From: UBA8941 sp963780545
GTDB lineage: Archaea; Thermoproteota; Bathyarchaeia; TCS64
Assembly: GCA_963780545.1 (NCBI GenBank)
Contig: CAWACK010000025.1
Span: 1 to 64,000, forward strand
Length of the DNA stretch: 64,000 nt
Direction: 5' to 3'
Below, piece by piece: positions 37,928 through 46,664 of the stretch (position 1 is its first letter; each line of letters starts with the position of its first letter). The position numbers and the translations under genes were made by a program. The notes under the pieces were generated by a model, which was given only the letters and a program-made list of their open reading frames with translations, was not told the DNA's origin and did no database searches.

Positions 37928-37998
37928 CGCAACTCAAACCGAGTACCTCCCCCCACTACATTTGCGTACACGTAACTGCAGAAGAGGGAACAGTCTAA
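37925..37998. repeat. Two-copy 75-bp element, copy A
   Basis: This segment (TAACGC..CTCAAACCG..) aligns with 63031-63105 at roughly 80% identity with only one-base length difference. Shared blocks include CTCAAACCG, CATTTGCGTAC and CAGAAGAGGGAA. Both lie beside gene relics. In one frame both translate to RRGNSL-containing peptides, so a shared coding origin is possible, as is a structured RNA or element end. Confidence 0.6.
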
Positions 37999-38009
37999 TC
38001 GCGTGCGCC

Positions 38010-38297
38010 CCAATGTTAGCGGGGTACCCCGTCGACTTCACGAACGACCCTTACGTGATTGCCATGAACAACAACATGGTCTCAATCAACTCGGCCATAG
38101 AGGTCGACCTGCAGGGTCAGGTCAACGCCGAGTCCATAGGCACGAACCAGTACACGGGGACGGGTGGGCAACTCGCCTTCTGCAGAGACGCCTATTACCG
38201 TTCACCTAAGGGTGTTCCACCGTTGGGTTGGCCCTCAAACACCTACATTAAACCAAAAACTGGAAAACTTGTGTTCCACTGTTGCACGCGCAGGTGA
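38010..38297 (+). pseudogene. Fragment of an acetyl-CoA hydrolase/CoA-transferase
   Basis: The frame encodes PVDFTNDPYVIAMNNNMVSI, NSAIEVDLQGQVNAESIGT and QYTGTGGQLAF, which is the signature region of 4-hydroxybutyrate/acetate CoA-transferases (family motif NSAxEVDLxGQVxAExIG, GTGGQ-DF). After GGQLAF the protein drifts, consistent with frameshifts, and ends where an ACGCGC tract (38286-38291) begins. Only ~90 of ~430 residues remain. The direct neighbours give no functional context. Confidence 0.8.
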
Positions 38298-38328
38298 GGG
38301 TGAACCTACTTCTAACGGAAGTTCACAT

Positions 38329-39856
38329 ATTAACTTGGCTGGTACTGTATCTGTGAGATATATAATGTCCAAGGGGTTGTACTTGTTCCTTTAGGGAATA
38401 CTCCGAAGTAGAGCGCCATAGGCGGATCCGAGATTGGGAATGGGTTCTTGCCAGGTACGCTGTTCGACCTAGTAATTGTATGCGTTCCGTCACCAACATA
38501 GTTGGTTGGATACATCATAACCCCATCTATGTAGAAGTCTATGTAGTTCTTTTGCCAGTTCCACGTCATGGTGTGCGTAAGGCTATCATCATACTTAATG
38601 GAGTTGACTAAATATATGATCTGGTTAGTAGTTTCAACGTTCTCATAGGTGACAATATAAGTTGGATAAGAGTAGCTTGGATTAACCTCAGGGATGTCCA
38701 ACTCATTATAGGCTCCACCGGATGCAGTCTTATCGAGGTAGAGGAAGAAGCTCCAAGTTACTCCCGACGTCATCGTCGTCATCCTGAACGTGACTGTGTA
38801 GGTTCCATAGCCAAATGTTGCTGCCTTCGACACAGCCTGTATAGCACTGGACGTTGGTGAACCGGCTGGAACATTAAACACCCATTCTCCGTTAGACACC
38901 GTTGGTGCATTCCAATTATACGTCCAGATCGCGGAGTTGAAGGTGCTACATGTATCAATAAATTCGAATGTGGCGTTCACAACCATGTTCCCGTTCATGG
39001 TGATCGTCGCGGGGCTAGAGCTACCTGTGAGGCCGCCGCTCCAACCCGTGAAGACCCAGCCCGTAGCTGCGACGGGGGTCAGTTGAACGCTCGCGCCGTA
39101 TGCGTAGGTTGATTGGCTTGGGCTCTTAGTTACAGAGCAGCCGGTTCCAATGATGTTCACCGTCAGCGTACATGTGTTCTGGTTGAATGTGGCCGTCACA
39201 GCCATGTTCCCAGTGATGGTGACTGATCTGGTCGAGCCGGTGCCTGAGCCGTCCCCCGACCAAGACGAAAAGGTGTATCCGGTGCTCGGAGCCTCCGTCA
39301 GGGTAACCATATCTCCGTAGTGATACGGTGGAGACGCGCTTGGGGTAACGATGCCAGCAGAGGAGGATGGGCTCACCGTCACCGTCAGCGAGTATGTGTT
39401 CTGGTTGAATGTGGCCGTCACAGCCATGTTCCCAGTGATGGTGACTGACCTGGTGGTTCCTGTGCCGGTGCCGTCGCCGGACCACGATGAGAAGGAGTAA
39501 CCTGTATTCGGGGACTCAGTTAGCACGACGACGTCGCCGTAGTGGTACGGGGCTGATATGCTGTGGGTCACGGAGCCTCCAGCCAATGGACTCACAGTCA
39601 CAGTCAACGTGTACACGTTCTGGGTGAAGGTAGCTGTGACGTTCATGTTATCAGTCACCGTCAAGTTGGATGGGTTCGCAGAGCCGGTTAAGGCTCCGCT
39701 CCAGCTGGAGAAGCTCCACCCGGTGGAGGGAGTGGCCTGAAGCTGAACGGAGTCTCCATAGTGGTAGGTCGACTGGCTGGGAGTCAGTGAAACCGAGCCG
39801 CCACCGGAGGTGTGAGTCGTGAACGTATACGTCAGCTGGGTGAAGGTAGCCGTCAC
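38329..39856 (-). repeat. Large inverted repeat, right copy (1528 bp)
   Basis: This is the reverse-complement partner of 3901-5428. It begins one base beyond the stop codon of the minus-strand gene and ends at 39856, where the sequences diverge within a repeat domain. Confidence 0.93.
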
Positions 39857-40636
39857 AGTCGTGTTCCTGTTGATGGTTATCGTTGCGGGGTTAGCACTAC
39901 CCGTGAGGGTCCCGTTCCACCCGGAGAAGCTGGAACCAGTCGTTGGGTTAGCAGTCACCATAACGGCGGTGCCTGATGCGTAGGTGCCTCCCGGTGGGTT
40001 CAGTGTGACAGATCCCCTTCCAGGGCCGACTGTCGACACTGTGAGCGTGTAGGTGAGCTGGGTTGGGGTGAAGGAGGCCAAGATGGTGTGGGTCGCCTGA
40101 ACGTTGCTGAACGTGTAGCTCGCCACCGCGCCGACTGAAGACCCATCCACAACTACGCTGGACACCGAGTAGCCGGTGCTGGGTGTGATCGTGAAGGTCT
40201 GGCTAGCACCCTGAGCCACACCCACGCTGCCGGATGGGGAGATGGAACCGCCGGAACCAGCTGAGGCGGAGATTGTGTACTGAATCTGGGTGAAGGTAGC
40301 TGTGACGGCTATGTTGCTGTTGACGGTGACTGTGATGGGGTTGCCTGACCCTAAGACGCCGCCACTCCAGCCGGTGAAGCTCCACCCCGAGGAGGGAGTC
40401 GCCATCAGCTTAACCTTCGAGCCCTGAATATATGCGGCCTGACTGGGGCTCTTGGAGACTGAGCCCTTACCCGACGTCGTCGCGGTGACGGTATACTGTG
40501 TGCGTGTGGAAAATCTTGCCATAGCCATCGAGGGAAGAGATAGAGAGCCGGAAATAATCACCCCAGCTATTAGGCTCATTACAAGTATGTTGTTAATATT
40601 TATTTTAGATCTAGTGCTCTGAACAGTAAGAGTCAT
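38330..40636 (-). CDS. Secreted multi-repeat lectin-like protein
   Basis: The 768-residue protein has a signal segment (ILVMSLIAGVIISGSLSLPS, ~residues 17-36), then eight or so InlB-B-type repeats with WSFTGWSG-like cores, and the C-terminal LamG/GH16-fold domain ending IQYQPS. One repeat (TGYSVSSVVVDGSSVG followed by NVQATHTI) corresponds to the unit that is amplified fifteen-fold in the giant gene at the left edge. The last ~508 residues are encoded by the inverted repeat. It is presumably exported and binds glycans. A long-range convergent orientation with the left gene is notable. Confidence 0.9.
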   Translation of the reverse strand: MTLTVQSTRSKININNILVMSLIAGVIISGSLSLPSMAMARFSTRTQYTVTATTSGKGSVSKSPSQAAYIQGSKVKLMATPSSGWSFTGWSGGVLGSGNPITVTVNSNIAVTATFTQIQYTISASAGSGGSISPSGSVGVAQGASQTFTITPSTGYSVSSVVVDGSSVGAVASYTFSNVQATHTILASFTPTQLTYTLTVSTVGPGRGSVTLNPPGGTYASGTAVMVTANPTTGSSFSGWNGTLTGSANPATITINRNTTVTATFTQLTYTFTTHTSGGGSVSLTPSQSTYHYGDSVQLQATPSTGWSFSSWSGALTGSANPSNLTVTDNMNVTATFTQNVYTLTVTVSPLAGGSVTHSISAPYHYGDVVVLTESPNTGYSFSSWSGDGTGTGTTRSVTITGNMAVTATFNQNTYSLTVTVSPSSSAGIVTPSASPPYHYGDMVTLTEAPSTGYTFSSWSGDGSGTGSTRSVTITGNMAVTATFNQNTCTLTVNIIGTGCSVTKSPSQSTYAYGASVQLTPVAATGWVFTGWSGGLTGSSSPATITMNGNMVVNATFEFIDTCSTFNSAIWTYNWNAPTVSNGEWVFNVPAGSPTSSAIQAVSKAATFGYGTYTVTFRMTTMTSGVTWSFFLYLDKTASGGAYNELDIPEVNPSYSYPTYIVTYENVETTNQIIYLVNSIKYDDSLTHTMTWNWQKNYIDFYIDGVMMYPTNYVGDGTHTITRSNSVPGKNPFPISDPPMALYFGVFPKGTSTTPWTLYISQIQYQPS

Positions 40637-40855
40637 ATCGAGTTGTAGAACATGATTTTTTTAGATGAAAATTATGGATTTTTAATACGATTATCCAAAT
40701 AAATTTTACGGATTTACACTTTTTCAAATTGGGTTTCTTTACGGGAGTGCAATTGATTAATAATGTATCGCACAGCGCGTTCAAACAACTCGCATATGCC
40801 GATAAGATTGAGATGAGCGATGACTGGAGGTATAAATTAATGGAAACAGCGTTGA

Positions 40856-40945
40856 TACAGAGTTTACACCCTCAGCGTTGCACGTGCGCGCGCGATGCAA
40901 GCTGAGTCGATGAAGCAGGAAGCGCACCTCTTTAGAGGTGGGTAG
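40856..40945 (+). pseudogene. C-terminal remnant of TnpB with IS605-type end
   Basis: The frame reads VYTLSVA, then RARA encoded by the GTGCGCGCGCG tract (40884-40894), then MQAESMKQEAHLFRGG and a stop. The last part matches the C-terminus of archaeal IS200/IS605 TnpB proteins. The DNA CACCTCTTTAGAGGTG plus GGTAGTTCAC (40926-40950) is the hairpin and tail typical of the right end of such elements, also the 3' region of the guide RNA of TnpB. The missing TnpB middle has been replaced by the GC tract. Confidence 0.7.
40884..40894. repeat. Alternating GC tract inside a TnpB relic
   Basis: GTGCGCGCGCG joins two non-adjacent parts of the TnpB C-terminus, marking a deletion junction. Confidence 0.75.
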
Positions 40946-40975
40946 TTCACTAGTTCTTATGCTATCTAGGTATTT

Positions 40976-41034
40976 ATCAATAATTTTATATATTCAAAAA
41001 CTAAATTTATAATCAGTTTTAAATTAAAGGTGAT
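40976..41034 (+). promoter_or_regulatory. Promoter and ribosome binding site of the 41039 gene
   Basis: A TATA-like TTTTATATATTC lies near 40984-40995. AAAGGTGAT at 41026-41034 is a full match to the archaeal anti-Shine-Dalgarno and sits 4 nt before the GTG at 41039. The upstream in-frame GTG at 41030 is part of the binding site itself and is unlikely to be the start. Confidence 0.65.
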
Positions 41035-41038
41035 TCAA

Positions 41039-42214
41039 GTGGACGACTCGGATCAACTTAAAAACGAAGTAGAAGAAGTGAACTCCAAAATTTCAAGAAA
41101 CGAAAAGCTCATCGACATACTTGATGAGAGATATATAAAAAATGAGATAGATAAATACACTTATGACAATCTGAAAGATAAATATAAGAAAGAAATAAAC
41201 GAATTAAAAATAAAAAAGGAAAGTATGGATAAACAAAATACTTTAAATGAACAGGAAAAAATAATACATGAAATTGCAGATAAAATGGAAAACAAAAAAA
41301 AAGTCGAGTTAATTAATAAATTTTTAAAAGAAGATACAAAAGACCTTGATGAGAATAACTATCCTCGAAAAAATATAGATTGGAATAAAGACATTATTAA
41401 AAATTCTACCAAAATAATAACGAGTAAAGACGAATTTATTAACAAATGTAAAGAAATAAAAAGTCAAAGAGATTTATGCGCAATTTATTACGATTTAAAC
41501 GAATTAAAAATCTGGATAACAAAATATGGTCCAAACAACACCATATATTATTTAGACTATTCTCCCACGAAATCTAAACCAACCTCATCGCAGATTGATA
41601 ATAAACCAAATGTGGAAACAGCCAACCAAATCCCCCCTATAACAAGTTACGCATATCCACAAACAAGTCAACCCTACGTAAAAAGCCCAGAAACTCAGCC
41701 AAAGTCCCCGGAAACAAACCAAACTTATCAAAGTGACAAGAAAAAAGCCTATGCTATAATAGCCCTATTATTCGTATTAGGCGGGTACCTCGCACCCTTA
41801 TTTGTGTTATCAGTTTCAGCACTCGTAATCAACGGGTCTGGATCATTCTACATTTGGGGGTTACAGGTTCACTCCTCGGGTATGTTTAGTCAAACTATAG
41901 ATATCAACGTTAACTGGCTTCAGCTAAATCAGGTTAACATACCAGAGCTTTCCACCTTCATGAGCCAAGGAGGCAACAATCTAGTTATCGGATTTTACAT
42001 CTATATTGCAGCAACAATAGCGATGGTAATAGGTCTGTCATCTAAGGCAAAAGCCCTACGCCTGATTGGTGGTGTAAGCGCCATCATCCCCCTATTGATT
42101 TTTTACTCAATGGGAATGCAGCCAACTCAAACACTCTTTGCAAGTTATAATTTGGGTCTAGGTGCTTACTCAGCAATTCTAGGGGGACTATTAGGCATTT
42201 TCGCTGGAATATAA
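41039..42214 (+). CDS. Coiled-coil membrane protein, SHOCT-like N-terminus
   Basis: The ~391-residue protein has a charged helical N-terminus (to ~110). Its LIDILDERYIKNEIDKYTYD and LKDKYKKEINELK resemble the SHOCT/short-helix oligomerisation pattern seen again in the next gene. Then comes a ~60-residue region and a proline-rich linker (~180-230), followed by four hydrophobic segments (AYAIIALLFVLGGYLAPLFV; VIGFYIYIAATIAMVIGL; LIGGVSAIIPLLIFYSM; LGAYSAILGGLLGIFAGI). It is followed 79 bp later by a gene with the same N-terminal module, so the two proteins may interact through it. No enzyme motif is present. Confidence 0.7.
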   Translation: MDDSDQLKNEVEEVNSKISRNEKLIDILDERYIKNEIDKYTYDNLKDKYKKEINELKIKKESMDKQNTLNEQEKIIHEIADKMENKKKVELINKFLKEDTKDLDENNYPRKNIDWNKDIIKNSTKIITSKDEFINKCKEIKSQRDLCAIYYDLNELKIWITKYGPNNTIYYLDYSPTKSKPTSSQIDNKPNVETANQIPPITSYAYPQTSQPYVKSPETQPKSPETNQTYQSDKKKAYAIIALLFVLGGYLAPLFVLSVSALVINGSGSFYIWGLQVHSSGMFSQTIDINVNWLQLNQVNIPELSTFMSQGGNNLVIGFYIYIAATIAMVIGLSSKAKALRLIGGVSAIIPLLIFYSMGMQPTQTLFASYNLGLGAYSAILGGLLGIFAGI

Positions 42215-42293
42215 ATAAAAAAACGTTGATGAATTATTATCAATAATTTTAAGTATTTAATTTCCCATTAATTTTCGTTTTAAGGTGTTTGTC

Positions 42294-43856
42294 ATGACCG
42301 ACAAATCAACTAGCAACAATGAATTATCTGAGGTTCAAGATGAAAAAAATAAAACTGAAAGTCTAATTGAAACTTTAAATAAACGATTCTCAAATAATGA
42401 AATTGATAAAGAAACATATCAGGAACTAAATACAAAATATTCTACGAAACTTCAAAAACTAAAGTTACAAATCAGTGAACTAGAAAATTCAAAAATAATG
42501 CTCGAAAAAGATGAGGAATTGAAAGCTAAGGAAAACTTGAAAAAAACAGTGGAAAACGAAACAATTTTAAAAAATGAATCAAAAACCTCAGAAAAAAAAT
42601 TGATAGTAACCGAGCCTAAGGAAAAAAGAAAGGTCGTCAATGATGGACTCAAGAATGAACAAAGCCAGAGAAAAAGCAATTTACCCTTAGTTATTGCATT
42701 GACCATAATTGTAGTAGGCGCAGGCGCCTTACTGGGTTATTATTATCTTAATAATCAACGAGTACAGACATCTCCTACACAGACGATCTCAAATTCGGGT
42801 TGGTGGGATAGTAACTGGCCTTACAGAGTTAAATTAAACATTCAGGAGAACTCTGGGACAACCTTGCATAGTTACTCCGTGGTTTTTTCAATGAATACCC
42901 AAACACTTGTCGCACAGGGCAAAATGAAACAAAGCTGCGGCGATATAAGAATCTACGATTCTGCCTCCCAACAACAACTCGACTATGCAATATCTAATCC
43001 CAATTCCCCAAATACTCAAATAACTTTTCAAATACCCCAACTAAACTCCTACGCTCTCAACGACAAAATATTCCTATACTATGGAAACTCAGCTGCACCA
43101 GATGGTAATAAAAACTGGAATGACGTCTACTACACCTTCAACGAAGATTTTAACCAAAACAGCCTCAGTAAATGGACCTCAGAAACGTGGTCTGACACTC
43201 GCACCAAGAGAACTTACACCACTAATATCCACGACTCACAGTTAGACATAACATCGAGTTCAACAAGTTATTACGGCTACTACGAACAATATTCATCGAC
43301 ATTTCCAATAGATACCGGCGCTGAGGTCGTAATGAGAGTTAAGACTAATCCGATAAACGACTGGTACTGCAGTTTCCAAGTATTCATAACAGATCAGAGT
43401 TCAATCTACAATGGAAATCAGCTTCCTAAAAACCCCAACTTCGGCACTATAGATTACAGCCAATTATACCAACAAGGACGTCTAGTCGGTGTAGACCTTG
43501 AGAATTTACACGGCTATACAGAAGGTGGGTATCTCGCAATTAACAATGCGATTGCTCAACCACAAGGCATACCCTCAATCGACTTAAACATTAAACTCGC
43601 ACTTGACAGAACAACCTATCATGAATACAAAATGATAACCGACAGAAACAAAGTAGACGCCTATCTAGACGGGACATACATAGGAACATACACCTCATAT
43701 GTTCCTCAGTTCAGTGGCGCAGCTAGAGCATTGATAATAGTCGCACACTCCGGTGCACCAGATTCATCTCAAACCGCATCAATCGACTATATTAGAGTAA
43801 GAAACTACACTGCAACAGCCCCATCTGTAAATATTGGTTCAGAGGAAAAGTCCTGA
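42294..43856 (+). CDS. Membrane-anchored DUF2341 lectin-like protein
   Basis: The ~520-residue protein starts at the ATG preceded by AAGGTG (42282-42287). Residues 1-130 are a charged coiled coil with KRFSNNEIDKETYQELNTKY, the same pattern as the 41039 protein. A transmembrane helix follows (LPLVIALTIIVVGAGALLGY), then an extracellular DUF2341 domain starting GWWDSNWPYRVKLNI with IFLYYGNSAAPDGN. A concanavalin-like jelly roll with FNEDFNQNSLSKW, MRVKTNP and ASIDYIRVRNY ends the protein. DUF2341 domains bind sugars in surface proteins. The coiled coil stays cytoplasmic. Confidence 0.82.
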   Translation: MTDKSTSNNELSEVQDEKNKTESLIETLNKRFSNNEIDKETYQELNTKYSTKLQKLKLQISELENSKIMLEKDEELKAKENLKKTVENETILKNESKTSEKKLIVTEPKEKRKVVNDGLKNEQSQRKSNLPLVIALTIIVVGAGALLGYYYLNNQRVQTSPTQTISNSGWWDSNWPYRVKLNIQENSGTTLHSYSVVFSMNTQTLVAQGKMKQSCGDIRIYDSASQQQLDYAISNPNSPNTQITFQIPQLNSYALNDKIFLYYGNSAAPDGNKNWNDVYYTFNEDFNQNSLSKWTSETWSDTRTKRTYTTNIHDSQLDITSSSTSYYGYYEQYSSTFPIDTGAEVVMRVKTNPINDWYCSFQVFITDQSSIYNGNQLPKNPNFGTIDYSQLYQQGRLVGVDLENLHGYTEGGYLAINNAIAQPQGIPSIDLNIKLALDRTTYHEYKMITDRNKVDAYLDGTYIGTYTSYVPQFSGAARALIIVAHSGAPDSSQTASIDYIRVRNYTATAPSVNIGSEEKS

Positions 43857-44059
43857 TTCCAAATAAACGCGCGCATCTAATACATTTGCGCGCACACAGA
43901 ACTTGAGATACGGACACGTTTCGCGCGCGCGAAATGTGTAGGTTTAGGTTGCTCTATTTTTACCCTTAACATAATAGACTAGAAGCACCACAGACGCCAT
44001 CATAGCAACGATTGAGTCAAGGGAGCCATTTAAAACCTCAGTTCGTGCTCTCTATCATC
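43857..44059. other. Convergent gap with GC palindrome and coding relic
   Basis: GC tracts lie at 43868-43874 and 43888-43893, and a perfect 16-bp palindrome TTTCGCGCGCGCGAAA at 43919-43934. On the minus strand a remnant reads SLDSIVAMMASVVLLVYYVK and GKNRAT then a stop, the end of a lost membrane protein. No intact gene is present. The palindrome could act in termination of the two converging transcripts. Confidence 0.6.
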
Positions 44060-45751
44060 TCAGTCTTTTTTACCATCTAAGGAAGCGCCACATTTTCCAC
44101 AGAATCTAGAATCAGTTGGCAGGCTAGCTCCACAATTTGGACAAATTAACTGTTTCTCCAATATTTTCTTTGGAGGCGCAGCAACTTTTTTGGGGGTAGA
44201 TACCTTGCTTCGATAATGTAGGATAGTAAAACCAAGGATAACAACCACAATCACTAATGCAACTATCCCATAAAAAGGCCACATTCCGTTTTGTTGGTCC
44301 ACTGATGAACTACTCAAGTCCGGTAAGGAGTTACTTCCCGATACTACGATTTTGACGTCCCCCGGTAAACCGGTCATCGAAACGGTTCTTTGATTCACTG
44401 CATCCTGAATGTTATACTGGTTATCGAAGCAGAACCACAGATAGTAGGTTCCGCTCTGGTTTGGAGTAGTGAATGATACTGTCTTTGTGTCAGAGATCCC
44501 TGGAGAAGTGCCTGGTTCGCCGTTATAGAGCGGTATGGTGTAACCGTTAGGAGGCCAGCTCGGGGTCCAGGACTCGACAAAGAATAGCTGGTCAACCTCG
44601 TTGGGGTTAGCAACCGCTGCAATCTTGTAAGTCAAGGTGAGTGAGATTGTCTGTCCGGGAGCCGCATCTATAGTCTGACTTGAAAGGGAGGTGAGTTGAG
44701 CTAAGCTCTGAGACGAATCCGCTAATTGGTAGGGGGGGTGGATATATGGTACGGTGGGGAGTGTCAGCAAATCTGACGACTGGCCCTGCCCTGAGAATGC
44801 AGAAGAAGAGGTGCTTATCGGTCCGTATGTGTAGACTTCCTGTTGCCCACTCCTAGTATCATCCACAAACGTGATATAGGTGCCATCTGGAGACCACATC
44901 ACCTCCCTTGCACTCGTTATCAAAAACTGTTTATCCGTACCATCAGTATTCATCATGTAGGCGTCACCATTCACATTATAGACTATTTTACCATTCACAG
45001 AGATATCGGAGAACTGTCCCGTTGATATCTGCTGCTCAGCCATTGTAGTTAGATTTATTCTGTATACATAGTACACGGCATCGGGATCGTTATAGTTACT
45101 CGTCCTTGAATAGTAGAGGTACTGACCGTCAGCACTCCACCTCGGTCCACTCCCATCAATTAAGTATGTTAGGCCAGACCCGTCCGAGTCGATCAAATAG
45201 ATCTTCATACTGTTAATGACGGTTTGGCTCGGGTTTTCACTTATCTCAGTGAAAGCAATCTTCGACGAGTCAGGAGACCAGGCGGCGCCCTGGTTCAGAC
45301 ACTGAGAATCTTCCAACTGCTTAACATCAGAGCCGTCCGCGTTCATCGTGTATATGTGGTCGAAGAAACCCGTATCGGTCCCAAGAGTACTATAGTAACG
45401 GGAGAAAACGATTTTCGACCCATCCTTTGTATAGTCCGCTGGGCCATCGTAGACCATGCCGTTTGGAAGGAAGTGCGAGCTTAGGGTGCTGGGGTCGATG
45501 AGCTTCATCCCGGATTCATACCATGGACAGAACAGGATCTGGTAGGGGGTGCTGCGAGTCCACACGGGGTAGTACATCGGATTAGAATCACCCGTCTTGA
45601 AGGTCAGCTGCGTCAGGACAGGGGTCGGACTTGCTCTCGCCGTGACGTTGAAAAATGCGATTTGGAATGAAGAGAAAACCAGTATGAAAACTACCAAGAT
45701 ACTATTTTTTCTCATTTTTGCGTTTGATGACGATTTTATTTTTAACTTCAT
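44060..45751 (-). CDS. Secreted TolB-like beta-propeller, membrane-anchored
   Basis: The 563-residue protein has a signal segment (ILVVFILVFSSFQIAFFNV) and then several PD40/TolB-type blades (GAAWSPDSSKIAFTEI, GPRWSADGQYLYYSRT, EVMWSPDGTYITFVDD). A ~150-residue Ig-like domain follows (ISLTLTYKIAAV, GTYYLWFCF), and then a transmembrane helix (FYGIVALVIVVVILGFTILH). The cytoplasmic end is a zinc ribbon CPNCGASLPTDSRFCGKCGA. The propeller would face outside and the ribbon inside. It is divergent from a PadR-like regulator with which it shares the operator region. Confidence 0.85.
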   Translation of the reverse strand: MKLKIKSSSNAKMRKNSILVVFILVFSSFQIAFFNVTARASPTPVLTQLTFKTGDSNPMYYPVWTRSTPYQILFCPWYESGMKLIDPSTLSSHFLPNGMVYDGPADYTKDGSKIVFSRYYSTLGTDTGFFDHIYTMNADGSDVKQLEDSQCLNQGAAWSPDSSKIAFTEISENPSQTVINSMKIYLIDSDGSGLTYLIDGSGPRWSADGQYLYYSRTSNYNDPDAVYYVYRINLTTMAEQQISTGQFSDISVNGKIVYNVNGDAYMMNTDGTDKQFLITSAREVMWSPDGTYITFVDDTRSGQQEVYTYGPISTSSSAFSGQGQSSDLLTLPTVPYIHPPYQLADSSQSLAQLTSLSSQTIDAAPGQTISLTLTYKIAAVANPNEVDQLFFVESWTPSWPPNGYTIPLYNGEPGTSPGISDTKTVSFTTPNQSGTYYLWFCFDNQYNIQDAVNQRTVSMTGLPGDVKIVVSGSNSLPDLSSSSVDQQNGMWPFYGIVALVIVVVILGFTILHYRSKVSTPKKVAAPPKKILEKQLICPNCGASLPTDSRFCGKCGASLDGKKD

Positions 45752-45801
45752 CTCATTTTCCTCGAAATCACCTTATTCTTTAAAAATATAAAACAATTTT
45801 T

Positions 45802-45864
45802 TTACGTAATCTCGTTGTTACGTAATCAACTCCAGGAAAACTAAATATTACGAGATTGTGTAAC
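45802..45864. promoter_or_regulatory. Putative operator between divergent genes
   Basis: TTACGTAA occurs at 45802-45809 and 45818-45825, exactly 16 bp apart, with CTCG between. A third site TTAC-N8-GTAA (45848-45863) carries CGAGATTGTGTAA, similar to the inverted form of the first. This symmetry suits dimeric winged-helix repressors, so the 45881 protein may control both genes. Confidence 0.6.
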
Positions 45865-45880
45865 TACATAAGAGAAGGTA

Positions 45881-46570
45881 TTGTCTGACCAATTCTACCA
45901 ACTTCTAAAACCATTCATATGGCCAAGATACTATGAAGAAGGGCCACCGAGATACATTGACTTCAGTTACCTAGGCAAGGAGTTCGTAGACACTGATGGA
46001 CGGCTAAAGGAACCTCTAAAATCTGTAATCGATTTGATTATAATGGGCTACAGACCAGTTACGAGCCTATCCATCTTCTCAATTTTAGTGGAAAAAGAAA
46101 ATAAACCAATGTATGGTTCACAGATCGGCGCAGAGCTTGAAAATAAGTTTCAGCTACCGAAGGGGTGGTTCACGAAGACACGTTACTACGACACCAGAAT
46201 AGGAAAACTACTGAAAACACTCCAGAGGCAGAATATTCTGGAAGAAATGAAAGTAAAGAATGGAAGAATGAATAAGGAGTACAATGGGTACCGGATCACC
46301 GAAAAAATTTATCCTGCTCTCAAGGACAGAATCTTGTCTCTCCACCGCGGTGAACGCCTTCTATTTCTAACTCCAATAGTACCAAGCGACGTTATCAGCG
46401 AAAAATCCGGTGTTAAAAAATATTGTTCAAAATGCGACTCTCTTACCTATTCAGCATCAGCCAGATACTGTGAGCTTTGTGGGAATCCCCTAAAATTGAA
46501 TTGTCCTAAATGCGGAAAAGAAATGAGCCTAGAGTACTTGTTCTGTTTGAACTGTGGAATGAAATTTTGA
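45881..46570 (+). CDS. PadR-like winged-helix protein with zinc ribbons
   Basis: The 229-residue protein has a winged-helix domain at ~50-155 resembling PadR (SLSIFSILVEKENKPMYGSQ, LKTLQRQNILEE, GYRITEKIYPALKDRI). The C-terminal ~50 residues hold two zinc-ribbon halves: CSKCDSL and CELCGNP, then CPKCGKE and CLNCGMKF. A TTG start directly follows AGAAGGTA. The gene is divergent from the beta-propeller protein, whose cytoplasmic zinc ribbon is similar, so DNA binding and a protein partnership are both plausible. Confidence 0.75.
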   Translation: MSDQFYQLLKPFIWPRYYEEGPPRYIDFSYLGKEFVDTDGRLKEPLKSVIDLIIMGYRPVTSLSIFSILVEKENKPMYGSQIGAELENKFQLPKGWFTKTRYYDTRIGKLLKTLQRQNILEEMKVKNGRMNKEYNGYRITEKIYPALKDRILSLHRGERLLFLTPIVPSDVISEKSGVKKYCSKCDSLTYSASARYCELCGNPLKLNCPKCGKEMSLEYLFCLNCGMKF

Positions 46571-46609
46571 ACATAACATAACGTGCTTGCGCCTTGTACG
46601 CATTAAGTT

Positions 46610-46618
46610 CGCGCGCGC
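46610..46618. repeat. Alternating GC tract
   Basis: CGCGCGCGC lies in the gap between the 45881 gene and the PspC gene, about 47 bp before the TTG start. Confidence 0.8.
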
Positions 46619-46664
46619 ATGTATTTTTTATAGTACGCATCGCTTTCAATTTAATCTGATAGAG

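Noticed and set aside
43919..43934. Replication origin at the GC palindrome
   Set aside because: No Cdc6/Orc1 gene or origin-recognition-box repeats are nearby, and similar GC tracts occur all over the window.
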